From assembly GCA_025201365.1 (NCBI GenBank), contig JAIXMF010000001.1, positions 1,736,001 through 1,800,000 of the forward strand: a stretch of DNA of 64,000 bases. Direction: 5' to 3'. Within the stretch, counting starts at the first letter, position 1. Each line of letters opens with the position of its first letter. The stretch is from Syncephalis plumigaleata (lineage: Eukaryota > Zoopagomycota > Zoopagomycetes > Zoopagales > Piptocephalidaceae). Position numbers and translations under genes: made by a program. The notes beneath the pieces were generated by a model that ran no database searches, had not been told where the DNA came from, and saw nothing but the letters and a program-made list of their open reading frames with translations. Of the stretch, positions 33,449 through 45,491 are shown one piece after another.

Positions 33449-36400
33449 TTAGAAATCTAGCAGATCACGAATAGCTTCACGAGCATTAATACGTGCATAA
33501 TAGACTGGACATGATATTGATGTGCAATCCATATTATTCCGATTAGGTGGCAATTCTGCACAAGAAAAGCAAACACGAAGAATGTCTTGATAGGTTGATA
33601 ATCGAGTATGATTCGTCCATAGTCTTACTACATATTCTTGCTCATCACCTTAATATTACCAAATGATTAGATACAGGAATGAGTAGTATAAGCACATTAC
33701 CTCGATTGGCATGTCGATTCACTTGATCATACATTATTCCATGTGAGTAGACGATCTTCCTTGGCATACTATTATACCACGTAGTAACATCTATGTACAA
33801 TTCCACTTAGCAAGTATAGATTATGGCTACATCATAATACACTTGCCTATATCCATCAAGTTGAAAATACGATTTAACGGTGGGATGATCTGCTTGGTGA
33901 TGTAGTAATCGGCATTGAAACGTAGATTTCTAATGAGAATTAGTTCAACTACTTTATAGAGTAGTTATTCGTATAGCTACTTACTGCTGGACAAACTCTT
34001 GCGGGGAAACGGCCATGTCCGCGAGATTAGTGTATCGTTCGTTGTAAACAATGATGTAGGGCACGCGTTCGCCGTATTGCGGTCGTGTTTGCGGATCCGT
34101 CTTCATTCTCCTAGTGCATACGGCAACACCGGGCGTCACATGGCTGTACTCTCTTTGATCCAATCTAACCTCCTTTGCAATGATCAAATCGGTCAATAAT
34201 ACCCTGCCTTGCAATAGCATGCTGAACTGTTCCAGTAGGTAATCTTTGACTTTAGACAGATTTTGTTCATCAAACAATAAACTATAATGCATTGAGATTA
34301 ATGATTTACTGTTGGTTCGTTTGTATTCTTATCATGCTACCTTAATGCTTCCTTCAATATTCTTGATGTCGCTCCACAATAATCGCGTCTCACCGTCTCT
34401 ATCCCCTTTGCATCGTAGATAGGTCTATCTTCCGGTGAATTGTAACTAAATCCGACGTATCTTTTTTTCGAAAGTAATACACATGGCATGTATACCTGCC
34501 ATGGGAGTAAGTGATGCTGCTTGGAAATCACATAGCTAATGACTTTCTTCTACTTGCCTTTTCAAGTTTCAGCTGTACCGGGCGTGGATGCATACTTGTA
34601 ATCGACTGAGCAATAGAGTTGCCTATTTGAAATGCTCTGTCAACACTGACACCCTCTACATTTACGAATATACTAGGTGGCCTTGTTAACTAACGCATAC
34701 TTGATTCGTATACTTACCTATCGGTATCGCCATACACCACTCTTGCCGGTGATGGTTCGATTTCATTGATCCAATTGATTGTCTACCCGCTCGTTCATTA
34801 GTATCGCGTGTAATGGTCATGATTGCGTATACTCCTTACTCCTTCTAGTAAATTACGTCCGTAGGATACAATTGCATCAGCCAGATCAACACACGGCATA
34901 CGTCCTGAATAACTGGCCGACATATAGCCGTACATGACATTGGCGATGAACTTTAAGCCGGAATCTCTTACTTTGAGCAGTTTAAGGAAACTCGGCGTCT
35001 ACGAGAAGTCAGTCGTCGCTCTAGTCAACAATGTGCACTTACCTTATCGTAACCTTCGTACAGCTTTATCGATTCCTTAACCATGGCTCTTGTAACTAAT
35101 AGCTCGTGCAACATTTGTGAAAATAAACTTCTTCTAGCCGATGTATCCAGAAATACCGCGCCATTCGGTGCCACTATTACATGTTAATACAAGATTACTC
35201 TAACAGTCATCGTCATACCATGAAGCTTGTCTCGTAAGGCTGCAAACTGTCCAACTGGTACTTGATATGGTAGGACACCCAGTTCATTACGCCATAAATT
35301 GCCAAGACATGTGGAATAGCTATTTCGACATTGATGATTATTCTTATAGTAGTGACGTCTAGCAATAACAATCAATCCCTACCATATGTTATAGGCGATG
35401 ATAAGCGATGGATAAAGCGAACGAAAGTCCAACACTAGTGTCGGATCTTTGTAGTATCCCTCATATGGCTCCATCACTAAAGGAATATACTCTAATGCAC
35501 GCTGACCGGCAACCTACACTGGATTGTTAGTCAAACTTGATGACAACTCTAGTTTTGCCTTGCCTCTTTCCTAGTTGGCGATAGTAGTACATAATTGCTC
35601 AGTTTCGCCACTCGTAACAGCAACGATTCAACTTTAAACTGCGAACCACGTGTCAATATCGACATGAAATCAACGCCAAACACTCGGGCAAACTCGCTAT
35701 ACGTCATCAGTTATAGTTATAGTGATAATCATTGCTAGCCTATATCATGAATACCTGGTCGTTTCTATCACTTGTCTTGCCTCGAGAAGTTCAAGTTTAT
35801 AAGTTATATGATTGAAAAAATGACTGATCGCTCGCCAACGATGCAACATTGAATCACCAATAAACCATTTGTGTAGTATGCTATTTTCGAATTTCGGAAT
35901 TCTAGCATACGTTTCATTAGCAAATGTTATACGCTAATCCCGTCAATCAATTAGTCGTTTACCGTATACGTAGCACTTCGAATACGATATTCTCAAATGA
36001 GTAATCCGTTACCGAAAGTTCGGTACGCATTATTTTCCACACATTTATTACATGACGTCCCGGCACGTATAATTCGGGTGATCTTGTACTCTTCCATCTA
36101 CTCATATCTCTATCCACGCTATTAGAGGAAGCCATCACTCTACCTATCATTGAACAAAATGGCATGTCTAATATTTATAGTTTAGATTAGTTTAGGTTAG
36201 AATCATACGTGTATACTTTTATTGATTAAACTATTACCGTATGCCTCCTGTGCTCGTTTAGCAATATAATTCCACGAGCAGTGATGTAACTCGTATCCGA
36301 TAAGAATGTCAGGATCGCATAATTGTATACACTTCGCAAATCGACGAATGACTGCATCCTCACTCTCTTCCACAAAAGTATAGTCGACTAAAAGTGCAAT

Positions 36401-39129
36401 ATGGTCAGTGCTTACTTCTTACTGCAACTACAACTATTAGCGAATGACCTTTTCTACCACAAAGTACTTGACGTATATTTCGACATGATGTCACAATGCC
36501 GTATCTATGCGTCATTTTACAATGCATGTTAGCTCCATTGTTGCATTGTTGCATTGAACAATGTGCACCAACATTGGTTTAGCGTGATAGTCATGCTCCA
36601 AATCCGTATTCCATAGCTTGTAACAGTAGAATATTGCGATGATCGCATCCATCTCGGGATTGGGCAATAGTTCGCCACGAGATTCGGCTACATACCATAG
36701 TTAGATGATTGTTTGCATTATCACTTTATGTCTATATACCAAGTATTTCCAATGATATCACAGCTAGATTTTCAAATCTTGATTGTACACTGGTATTGAC
36801 ATCTTTCATCGATGTAAACGGTTGTGACTAAATGTCAATGGATCAGTCCAACTTCTTGTAACCAATGCTATATTGACAGTTACCGCATGTTCACTAGTTT
36901 GTACGAATGTCGACTTCACTATGAACTAATGGATCAATGATCATATCAGTCGTCATTATTCATTGCTAACCTTCCGCTTCCATCGATAATGAACGGGCAG
37001 CGGGTGGATCGAGGGCAGGTCTCCATCGACGAATAGTTGATCCTTGTAGATCTGTCATGTATACGTAATTAATTAGTAATAAATGAGCTTATCCTCTAGC
37101 TTACCTTGCTTAATGTAAATGCTGCCTAGTCTTTTTGTTCTCGAGTAATTTCCTATTTCATTATAGGTGGGTGCATAATGAACTTCTTCGGGTAGGCCAT
37201 ACTCGGCCAATGTTTCCTGTAGCCTTTTTGTCGATGGTGGTGGAATCTTATAGCGCATATTTAGCTTACTATGTCGATTGCAACCGAGTAATCTCGATGG
37301 ATTCAGCATGCTTTCCATGTCTATCCTTGCTTCTGTTAACTCTTCACTTGGATGTTCTCTATCATCCTGCTTATTCGATCCTTGTCGAGGTAATGCTGTT
37401 GTACTTTCATCTAATGATGCCGTTTTCGTTGACACTAGACTTTATGATTCATGATTGTTAGGGAAAAATAACAGCGATCTTTGTTAGGTCAATCGTTAAT
37501 GTTACCTCGACATGCTAAGACTAGTTTCACGGTATACCGGCTGTTTCCCTTTAAACAATCCTGTAATAGCCTTGAATGTTGTCATTGCCCATGAAATGTC
37601 ATTTTGTACACTATCCTCGGCTTGCTGTATTGAACTTGCCGTTTCATCTAAAAGAATACGCCGTTGCAATATCGATATATTTTCCTCGTTATTATCAGTT
37701 CTATAGGATGATGTATCGGATGCACCAATTTGTGATAGCGATAATTCGACTCCTGTTAGATTATATTTGGCACGACGAGTTGCTTCATTCTATCAGCTTG
37801 TTAGTTGATTCGATATTCCACTGATCAGGTGGATGATTAGGCATATCATTCTACAAACATCCACATTCATACACTCATACTAACCTCCCATATCTCTTTT
37901 AATGACGGCAAGTACACGCCTTCTATGGAATTACTATCACGCTGGCTCTCATCAGTGTATACCACTGTTGCCAAATTATTCTGACGCAGTGAATAATAAT
38001 TAATGATATCTATCGTGTATCAATATATATATGTTATTATTGCTGCTATTACTATTACTATCAGAATAGTTGATAATACCACTAGCAATTATATCGACCT
38101 CTATTTCACAATACGATAATGGTTTAACGACCGATTGTTCTAATTATATGTATATGTATTCCATCAATACTTGTATTCATACAACTGCTAATCATATACA
38201 CCTTACCTGTACCTTCCTCGAATATTGTCGACCCGTTGTCTGCATTGTCCTTGTTTTGTGATCGTTTCCTCGATCTAATCCTTCCCATATGAATCCATCC
38301 CATACCGTAGATGTTGAAATCGGCCATGAACTGTAACGTGAATGGTATGTGCGCTTCATAGATATGAAATTTCGTCCCCATCACCATACCGCTAGCAAGT
38401 AGATTGGTGGCCTTCTCAAGGGAATTAGGCAGTAATGTATACGAGAGATATACATCCCGATAAATAACGATGAAAGCTAAGAATATAAACGACGATAATC
38501 ACCACTAGTATACACTCGCGTGACTACATATAAAGCGAAGCAAAACGCAATGCCTTCTTATCTATTGTCATCATGAAAGGATATAGATAGATCTTCATTA
38601 ATAATACGTGTTCTGGATGATATCCATAAAACGGGATTCCTCGGACTGGCAATACCCCGCCCACGTATTTCATTCGATAATTATCATCAATGGCCACTAT
38701 ATCATGACCATAACTTGTTGCTATTGCGCTTTCCAATGCCATTCCCAGATGATCGCAATAATCGGATGCTACACATTTATCCACGTATCGTATTAATGCT
38801 TGATCTACGCTTACACGCGTTTGCTTTACCAGTAGATGCCTTGAGTAGCTCGTTGCAATTGATGTAGAAATACGGTAATGCCTAGTTGTTTCACATTATA
38901 TATCGATATCCATATGTATTTGCTAGGGAAATACCTGGTGTACGTGAACGCACGCCTTTTGCCCACTTGATGTCGTTCCGAACACTCGTATCAATGGTGA
39001 GATCTTGACGAAACGATCATTTCCATGACCAAACATCGCTGGTAGGTCGTATTCCGTGGGTGCAGCATTATAGTGATCGATATACACTACACGCGTGGAT
39101 AATACGGATGCTGGTACATGGGCCTCCAT
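33449..39129 (-). CDS. REV3: DNA polymerase zeta catalytic subunit
   Basis: Translesion polymerase. Many short exons run from an ATG at 39129 to a stop at 33451-33449. Blocks in order: N-terminal domain with PLIRVFGTTSSGQKACVHVH (about 39000) and GIPFYGYHPEHVLLMKIYLY (38600-38650); FHIYEAHIPFTLQFMADFNIYG (about 38330-38380); RYKIPPPSTKRLQETLAEYG (37200-37260); exonuclease-region GRHVINVWKIMRTEL (36000-36060); polymerase motif DFRSLYPSLIIAYN (about 35400-35440); motif C YGDTDS split by an intron near 34740; KKRYVGFSYNSPED (34440-34480); and the C-terminal cysteine module with C-F-S-C and C-x4-C (33500-33580) that holds the iron-sulfur cluster and binds Pol31/32. The large central insert of animal REV3 is absent, so the length is closer to yeast. 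I did not resolve every exon. Confidence 0.9.
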
Positions 39130-40324
39130 TCTACGTGTATCAACAGCCCTGATAAATTAAATAGAAAAAAGAAATTACATTGTTAAAAAAAAGACGTCAG
39201 CACAACGCATGGTGGTAACAAGGGCCTGTCAAACATAGGGGTAATGTCTTGCTTTTGTTGTGTGTTCAATGTAGAACAAAGCAAAAAGGCGGCACATGTG
39301 ATTTTCGTGACCAATCAAGCATGAGGAGCCCCTTGAAGCAATCGGTCCCTTCTACTTGTTATGCATTATCGATCTTTAATCTTATTTACGCCATTCTAGA
39401 GTACACTTGGATAGCTGGACCAATGATGAAAATGTTTTCTCTAATGGAATGTAAGTAGATTGTAAAGAAAAGATGTAGGTATAACTAGCGTATTGATGCT
39501 TGTAGTATTTAGTGATATTAACAGCAACGCTATTGATTCATTAGAACTAGAAAGGGCGTACTGTATTCCAGGTTTATCAATACAACGCCCAAAAGGGAAT
39601 GCCAATCACGCGTGGAAGGTAGACCTCTGGTAGCTGTTGCTGCTATTGTATCATCCGTAATAGAATTGGCCAAATAGCCAACAATGTAAACCTATGACAG
39701 GTTGGGGGCGAACTCAACGTGTCAACTGGTACTGGATTATTCGTGTATCGATTAATTCAACATAAAACACTTGTGTACAGATATGTTCATTATTAGACCA
39801 TTACACGAACAGGCTAGATTCGAAGTCAATGGCAATGGAGGCAAACTTGTGTCTACTTCATTTAAACCACGCATGTGTTCTAAAAAAAGTAGAACACAGA
39901 TAGTAATCATCGTTATTTACTGATGTTTTTTATGTTGATTGGGATCTCGGGTATGTGCGTGCGTGTGTATGTGCACATGCTTATGTGTGTCTGTCTATGT
40001 GTGTGTGCATCGGTAGAACTTGGGCAGCCTTGATAAAGCCGAAAATAAGAATGGCAATGGCGCAGAGACATGAACTGGTTTTCCTAGGCAGACATGGATT
40101 CCCCTTAGCGTTTACTAGCATCGCGTGTTAGAAATGGCACGAGCATTTCCCCATATATTATACCTCTTGGCATGCTATCTTTTTTTTGTAACAAAGTCCT
40201 CCTCCCCACACAGTATTAGTTGATAGTTAATTTTTGCGCATTTGAGCCAGTCTCAATCCATCATCGAAATATCTGTTTAATATTAGTGTAAGAAAGCAAT
40301 GATCGACGAGTTGTTCATTTCATC
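39130..40324. other. Divergent intergenic region
   Basis: About 1.2 kb between REV3 and the seven-helix gene, with an imperfect GT-rich run at 39955-40010. The small frames (for example 39249-39458) are not supported. Confidence 0.5.
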
Positions 40325-41229
40325 ATGCTAGAAGATCTATCTGCGTTGGATTTTCTGGCACAATCTGCCGATCTAAACGAGGCTCGCTTTCGATTCAAGG
40401 GCAATAGCATACAAACATTTGCTACCGTTATTGTGACTTATCTATTCTTCTGGAATACCTGGAGATCCCTGCGTCTTTTGTACATAAACCCGCGAAGTAT
40501 CGTAAACTGGTGCTGCTTTGTACAATCGTTTTGGGGTGCAGCACGAGTGTTCATAACCATTGCGAATCTTTTCACCAGCAAAGGTAATTGTAGCATGGCT
40601 ATATGGATGTCGCTTACTGGATTAACGGCATCCGCCGTTTGTACGCTTATTTGCATGCTGTCGAAAGCTTACATGGTGCAAATGCGCGACAAACGCATAC
40701 TATGGATGGGTATTCTGTTTATTCCGCTGGTATTAAGTAGCGCTGTGATATTTGCATTCAAAGGAGCTCCATTGATGACAAAACAAGGCGTTTGCATTGG
40801 CGTGATCCCTTCCTGGCTACCATTAACGCGCGCCATCGTTGAAGTATCCGTTAATGGCGTATTCTCGTATATATTTCTTCGTGCTGTTATACAGCAATAT
40901 CGTGTATTTGGCAGTAGATGTTGGGATAAACTAAAATCAGATGGTATATTCTATTTGTTGTGCGTGGCCGCTTCCAGTATACTATGTGCCATACTCATGG
41001 CCACTGAAGCACTTGGAGCGATGAGTGAAACGCTATTTCTTGTTGATTGTAAGTATGAAGTGGATAAGGAAAGCTCACCTATAATGAAGTTTGACTAACC
41101 ATTTGCAATACTATAGGGCTAGTAGCGTCGACACTACTCATTCATCAGTATCAAGGTATGCGTACTGCTCTCCACAGCAATCGACCTATAACGCAACATC
41201 AAGCATTTGTAACAAGCATTGCACGGTAG
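40325..41229 (+). CDS. Seven-helix membrane protein, unrecognised family
   Basis: Two exons (40325-41048 and 41117-41229) give 278 residues in exact frame. Without splicing the frame would end at 41098; using the donor T|GTAAGT and acceptor ACTATAG restores the last helix (LVDWLVASTLLIHQYQ). Seven hydrophobic stretches can be counted: residues about 34-52, 60-78, 90-112, 122-145, 165-188, 200-225 and 233-255, with charged loops between (WRSLRLLY, MRDKRILW). The N-terminus is acidic, the C-terminus short and polar. The topology resembles a receptor or a fungal integral membrane family, but no GPCR signature motif is evident. Function unknown. Confidence 0.72.
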
Positions 41230-42214
41230 TGTATATGATGTGCTGGCCACATTATCATTCTTCATTATTTATAATAAACTAAGCTAACTACTATTATACA
41301 AAGTACATCGAATTAAGTAATAATCGACGGATTCGTATCCATAAGTACACGCCAGTATCTATTAGACCATTATGCTCGAGTATATTGTACAATGTCAAAT
41401 GGCTAATTGCCCCGCATCTCTATAGTGTATAGTTTGTACATCCAGCTAGCACAATGTTAACACGCGGTATTACCTGACAATACCAAAGAAAGAGTACTAC
41501 TGTATGCTTGTCACGCGATTACACAGAACGAGGTAGAACGTGGTAGAACGCTACAAACATGGCATGATATGGAAAGTAGCGGATACTCGTGGAAGAAATC
41601 ATGTCACAAGCAGCAATGATGATGGCGACAATGATGCTCGTATGATCATGCTTGATGACGTGTTCTACCATCCTGATAATATCAACGACTGCAGAGTGAT
41701 ACGCTATTCTCCGTAAACATACTTACTTAAATGATTAATAATGCATGGCATTGGCTCTGTATTAATCACCGCCATTAGATAGATGTTTAATTTTCCTTTA
41801 TTATAATTTTACAAATCAGCATTATTCTAGCAATAAAGTATATCGAATAATTCTCATGACATTCATGGACATCCGCGTATGTGGTACTTGTTTCCCATCC
41901 TACATTCGCCTCGTTTTCGCTAAAACGCAAACTGGACTATCACGTTCAACAACCAGTGTTGTTAACGTGAGTCACCACAACGCATGCTCAGTATACGTGT
42001 ACAGTTCTATCTACGTCGATGAAACTGACGAGTATCACGTACCATAACAACCGAGTAGAACTAGCACTGGCACATCATTATTTAAGTTATAAAAAAGAAA
42101 CCCCTGAGCAGTTAGCCATCTAGCTTATTTACATCACTTTATCTATTCGAACGCTACTCTTTCTCCTTATCATTCTCTCTAGTCGCTTGGTGTAGTTGAT
42201 TATTTACCTATCTG
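41230..42214. other. Intergenic region with TATA box
   Basis: About 1 kb. A TATAAAAAA lies at 42088-42096, 120 bp before the next ATG, followed by a CT-rich leader. An open frame at 41856-42047 is not supported. Confidence 0.5.
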
Positions 42215-43375
42215 ATGGAGCTCGCTAAAACGCTAACTCGTCACTACAACCCTCTATCACGAGGAGGGATGTGTATGCTGGCATTGTTCCTGCAAATACT
42301 GCACATCGCCTGTGATGGTGAGGCAGCGAATTCATTGGCCGTACAATCATTGAAAGCAGAGCGTATTCCTATGCCATCGGCACCTGCAAACTGGTTCTCC
42401 AATCTGGTCGAGGGAACGGCGGTAGACGCCGATGGCAACTTGTTTGCAGCCAATTTCCGCGATCAAGATAACACGTCATCCGATCCGCCTTACAACACGA
42501 TGGGTCGACTGGACGCGGAAACAAACGAGGCCAACATTTGGTATACTGATCCCTTGCCGAGTAGCTGGTTCAACGGTGCTCGAGTAATGAAACCACTCGA
42601 CAACGATGACGGTGGTGATGGTGGTGGTGGTGGTCGTATGCTTCTCGGCGACGTCAATAATCATCGTGTAATCGAGATCAGTTGGAGCGATGGTGGCAGG
42701 GCACCGCCCAAGAATGTCAATGCTGATAATGCGAATATACGCGTCGTCTGCGAGGATCCCACGATGATACAACCGAATGATATAGCCGTGACTCCGGATG
42801 GTCGTAACATTTACATGACTGGCATGCGAGTAGTCGGCGAAACAAGCACTGGCGATCTATGGCATTGCAATCCCGAGGAGGGTATCATGACTCGTTTCTC
42901 AGTGGAGGGTATGGGTCGTACAAATGGTATTGAAGTGTCGCCGGATGGCGAGACGCTTTACGTGTCAGAATCTACAGGCGGTTGGACACCCACGAGTACG
43001 CGTATTTGGCGCTACCGTCTCGAACCGGGCACAGGTCGTGTAGTTGAGAAGATGGGACTACTGGTGGATTTCAATCAACTCGACGGCACTGGCAATGTCG
43101 AGGTGGATGGCATGCGTACCGATGTTAATGGTGCGCTATACGTCACACGCGCAACACGCAACGAAGTGGTCAAGCTATCATCTAATGGCGAGCTATTAGC
43201 ACGTATTGAACTGACAATAGCTACACCAAGAAATCTAGAACTAGGCGGTGCAGATGGTAAAACTCTCTTTGTCGTCGGTCCATGTCCACTGCCATCCAAT
43301 AGTAGTATCACCGTTGGATGTGTCGATAAGGTAACCGTATCAGATTCTGGTCGAGCATGGTCTGAATTACAATAA
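42215..43375 (+). CDS. Secreted SMP-30/gluconolactonase-like beta-propeller
   Basis: Single exon, 386 residues. An internal hydrophobic stretch (residues 19-33, MCMLALFLQILHIAC) after a short polar start reads as a signal peptide or anchor. The body has repeated propeller-blade motifs: EGTAVDADGNLFAANF, QPNDIAVTPDGRNIYMTG, TNGIEVSPDGETLYVSES and VDGMRTDVNGALYVTRA. The metal-binding Glu/Asn/Asp set of SMP-30 is plausible at EGTAVD, PNDIAV and NGIEV. Family members hydrolyse lactones or related esters; the substrate here cannot be read. A glycine/aspartate loop (DDGGDGGGGG) inserts near residue 131. A later in-frame Met (residue 21) would give a cleaner signal peptide. Confidence 0.8.
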   Translation: MELAKTLTRHYNPLSRGGMCMLALFLQILHIACDGEAANSLAVQSLKAERIPMPSAPANWFSNLVEGTAVDADGNLFAANFRDQDNTSSDPPYNTMGRLDAETNEANIWYTDPLPSSWFNGARVMKPLDNDDGGDGGGGGRMLLGDVNNHRVIEISWSDGGRAPPKNVNADNANIRVVCEDPTMIQPNDIAVTPDGRNIYMTGMRVVGETSTGDLWHCNPEEGIMTRFSVEGMGRTNGIEVSPDGETLYVSESTGGWTPTSTRIWRYRLEPGTGRVVEKMGLLVDFNQLDGTGNVEVDGMRTDVNGALYVTRATRNEVVKLSSNGELLARIELTIATPRNLELGGADGKTLFVVGPCPLPSNSSITVGCVDKVTVSDSGRAWSELQ

Positions 43376-43564
43376 CCTATTTAGTATCATTAATAAATTG
43401 ATATATATACATTACTCGAATCATTAATAGAAATGTGTTTGATCAATTTCAAAACACACACAACCCATTTCCACTTTCTACCTTCTACTACCACCTTCTA
43501 CTTTGTGGCTCGTCGTCATCAAGCTACACTTACTTACTAAATCACACGCATACCATACTGCAAT

Positions 43565-44460
43565 ATGGAGGGATTGCAAGCACTCCGACAAATGAGTATA
43601 AGACAGGTAATATACAAGCATACACGCATATACATATATTCAAACCGAGTATTTATTATCCACTGATGTTATTGATATTTTACCGAACATATTATGCGAT
43701 AATATAGCTGGCGTCTCAGTGTCTGAATTTTGCTCTCATCATTGCCTCAGCACTGATGATATGGAGGGGTCTATCGGTCTACAGCAATAGCGAGAGTCCT
43801 ATTGTAGTGGTTCTCAGGTAAATTACGGTTTATTTAATAGTATAACGCGGTATATATATATACACGCGTATCGGTCAACTCGTTCGCTAATTGCGTTTAC
43901 TTGTAACACTGAACAATAGTGGAAGTATGGAACCGGCATTTCAACGAGGTGACCTTCTATTCCTATCGTTAAGTGACGAACCTATTGCCGTCAACGATAT
44001 TTGCGTGTTCAAGATTGAAGATCGTGAGATTCCTATTGTACATCGCGTACTACGTGTACACAACAAGTAAGCATGATGATGATAATGATGATGATGAAAG
44101 ACATAACAGCGGTAATGACAATTAACACATCACTATCAATATGTGCACGATAGTCGAAAGACAGGCGAGCAATATTTGTTGACCAAGGGCGATAATAATC
44201 CAGTCGACGATCGTGGTCTCTATAATCCAGGTCAAGATTGGGTTCGTAAGAAGGAGGTGGTAGGCCGTGTCAAAGGGTAAGCATATTCAATGATATACAT
44301 GTACATGTACAAGATAGTAGTAGCTTATTAGCATACTCTATGTACTATTAGATTTCTACCTTATGTCGGTATGGCCACGATTATCATCAATGATTATCCG
44401 CAGTTACGCTACATTCTATTCGGTGGTCTCTTTGTGATTATGCTATTTAATCGCGAATAG
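43565..44460 (+). CDS. SEC11: Signal peptidase complex catalytic subunit
   Basis: Five exons (43565-43606, 43708-43817, 43920-44066, 44154-44276, 44352-44460) give 176 residues in exact frame, the usual SEC11 length. A single N-terminal membrane helix ([13 protein letters not shown]) leads to [20 protein letters not shown] with the catalytic Ser, then [10 protein letters not shown] with the catalytic His (eukaryotic enzymes use His in place of the bacterial Lys), then [14 protein letters not shown] with the Asp group. A C-terminal hydrophobic helix ([15 protein letters not shown]) ends the protein. It removes signal peptides in the ER lumen, and would act on the secreted proteins of this window. 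Confidence 0.95.
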
Positions 44461-44625
44461 AATGATTGATTGCTCAATCTAGTATTGCTTCCCTTCTTTA
44501 ACATTGACCGTAGCCTATCTTTATTAGAATAAACTATGTCTCCAATGTGGTAATCAAAAATGCGTCATACACATAAAGTGAATATTAAATAGATAAACAA
44601 AAAGATATGTGCTCTACGATATTGC

Positions 44626-45201
44626 TCAAAATAGACGCTCCATCTTAACATGAGCTATATTCTCCTCATAGAATACCGTATCATCATAGACGGTATAGCC
44701 TAATGCCTGGTAAAAGGCAATCTTATCACTTTGTGCGTGCATGTAGATTCGCTTCAAACCAATAGATTTCGCATACGCTTCGAGGTGTTGCATGAGTAAA
44801 CGACCGATACCTTGTCCGCGACACTCTTTCAACACGGCTAGTCTACCCAATTTAGCCGATGATGGTGATGCCGAGGAAGGTAGCAAGCGCACAGTACCTA
44901 TTGGTTTACGCGACTGTTCCTCGCTCTCCTTTGCGATAGGCGTTGTCGTAGTTTGATAGGCCACCCAATGATACGCTAGATCATCCTCACTATTCATTAT
45001 AATTAATATAGGAATGTCTACATATTACTGATTATTATTCTATGCGAATAAGCAAACTTACGGTTCAATTTCAGTATCTGGATCCACCTTTTGCTCGTTA
45101 ACAAATACTTGTATACGTACAGCATAAGCATCGGCCAAATCCTGTGGTGTATCCGTTTTAATCACCGTGATTAATGCTGATTCCGAGTGTACACTAGACA
45201 T
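44626..45201 (-). CDS. GNAT-family N-acetyltransferase
   Basis: Two exons (45201-45062, 44989-44626) give 167 residues. The GNAT fold is recognised by RIQVFVNEQKV near the start, IGTVRLLP, then LGRLAVLKECRGQGIGRLLMQHLE, where RGQGIG is the acetyl-CoA pyrophosphate loop, and YMHAQSDKIAFYQALGYTV (motif B). The arrangement is that of the ElaA/GNA-like small acetyltransferases; the acceptor substrate is unknown. It lies tail-to-tail with SEC11, the stops 166 bp apart. Confidence 0.85.
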
Positions 45202-45491
45202 GATGGTATAATAGGCGTGTATATCACTTTTGAAAAGACAAACAAATGGACAATAGATAAATAGGCAGAGTAATAATGTTGCCAATGGTCGCAAGGGAAA
45301 AGAACGAGCGTGTTTAAATAGAGAATCGTGGTTCGAATCTATTTTTATTTCCATTTCAATTTCAGATATTGACGTGAATATACGAGGAAATGATGAGATT
45401 ATCCAATCGATCGTTATCATTCTCTTTGTTTCTTATACATTCCGTGCATTTATATTACTAATATGACGAGCACACGGGTATCTCATCTTCT

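Noticed and set aside
40325-41098. Seven-helix gene as a single exon ending at 41098
   Set aside because: The tail after 41048 is polar and intron-like; splicing to 41117 restores a final hydrophobic helix in exact frame.
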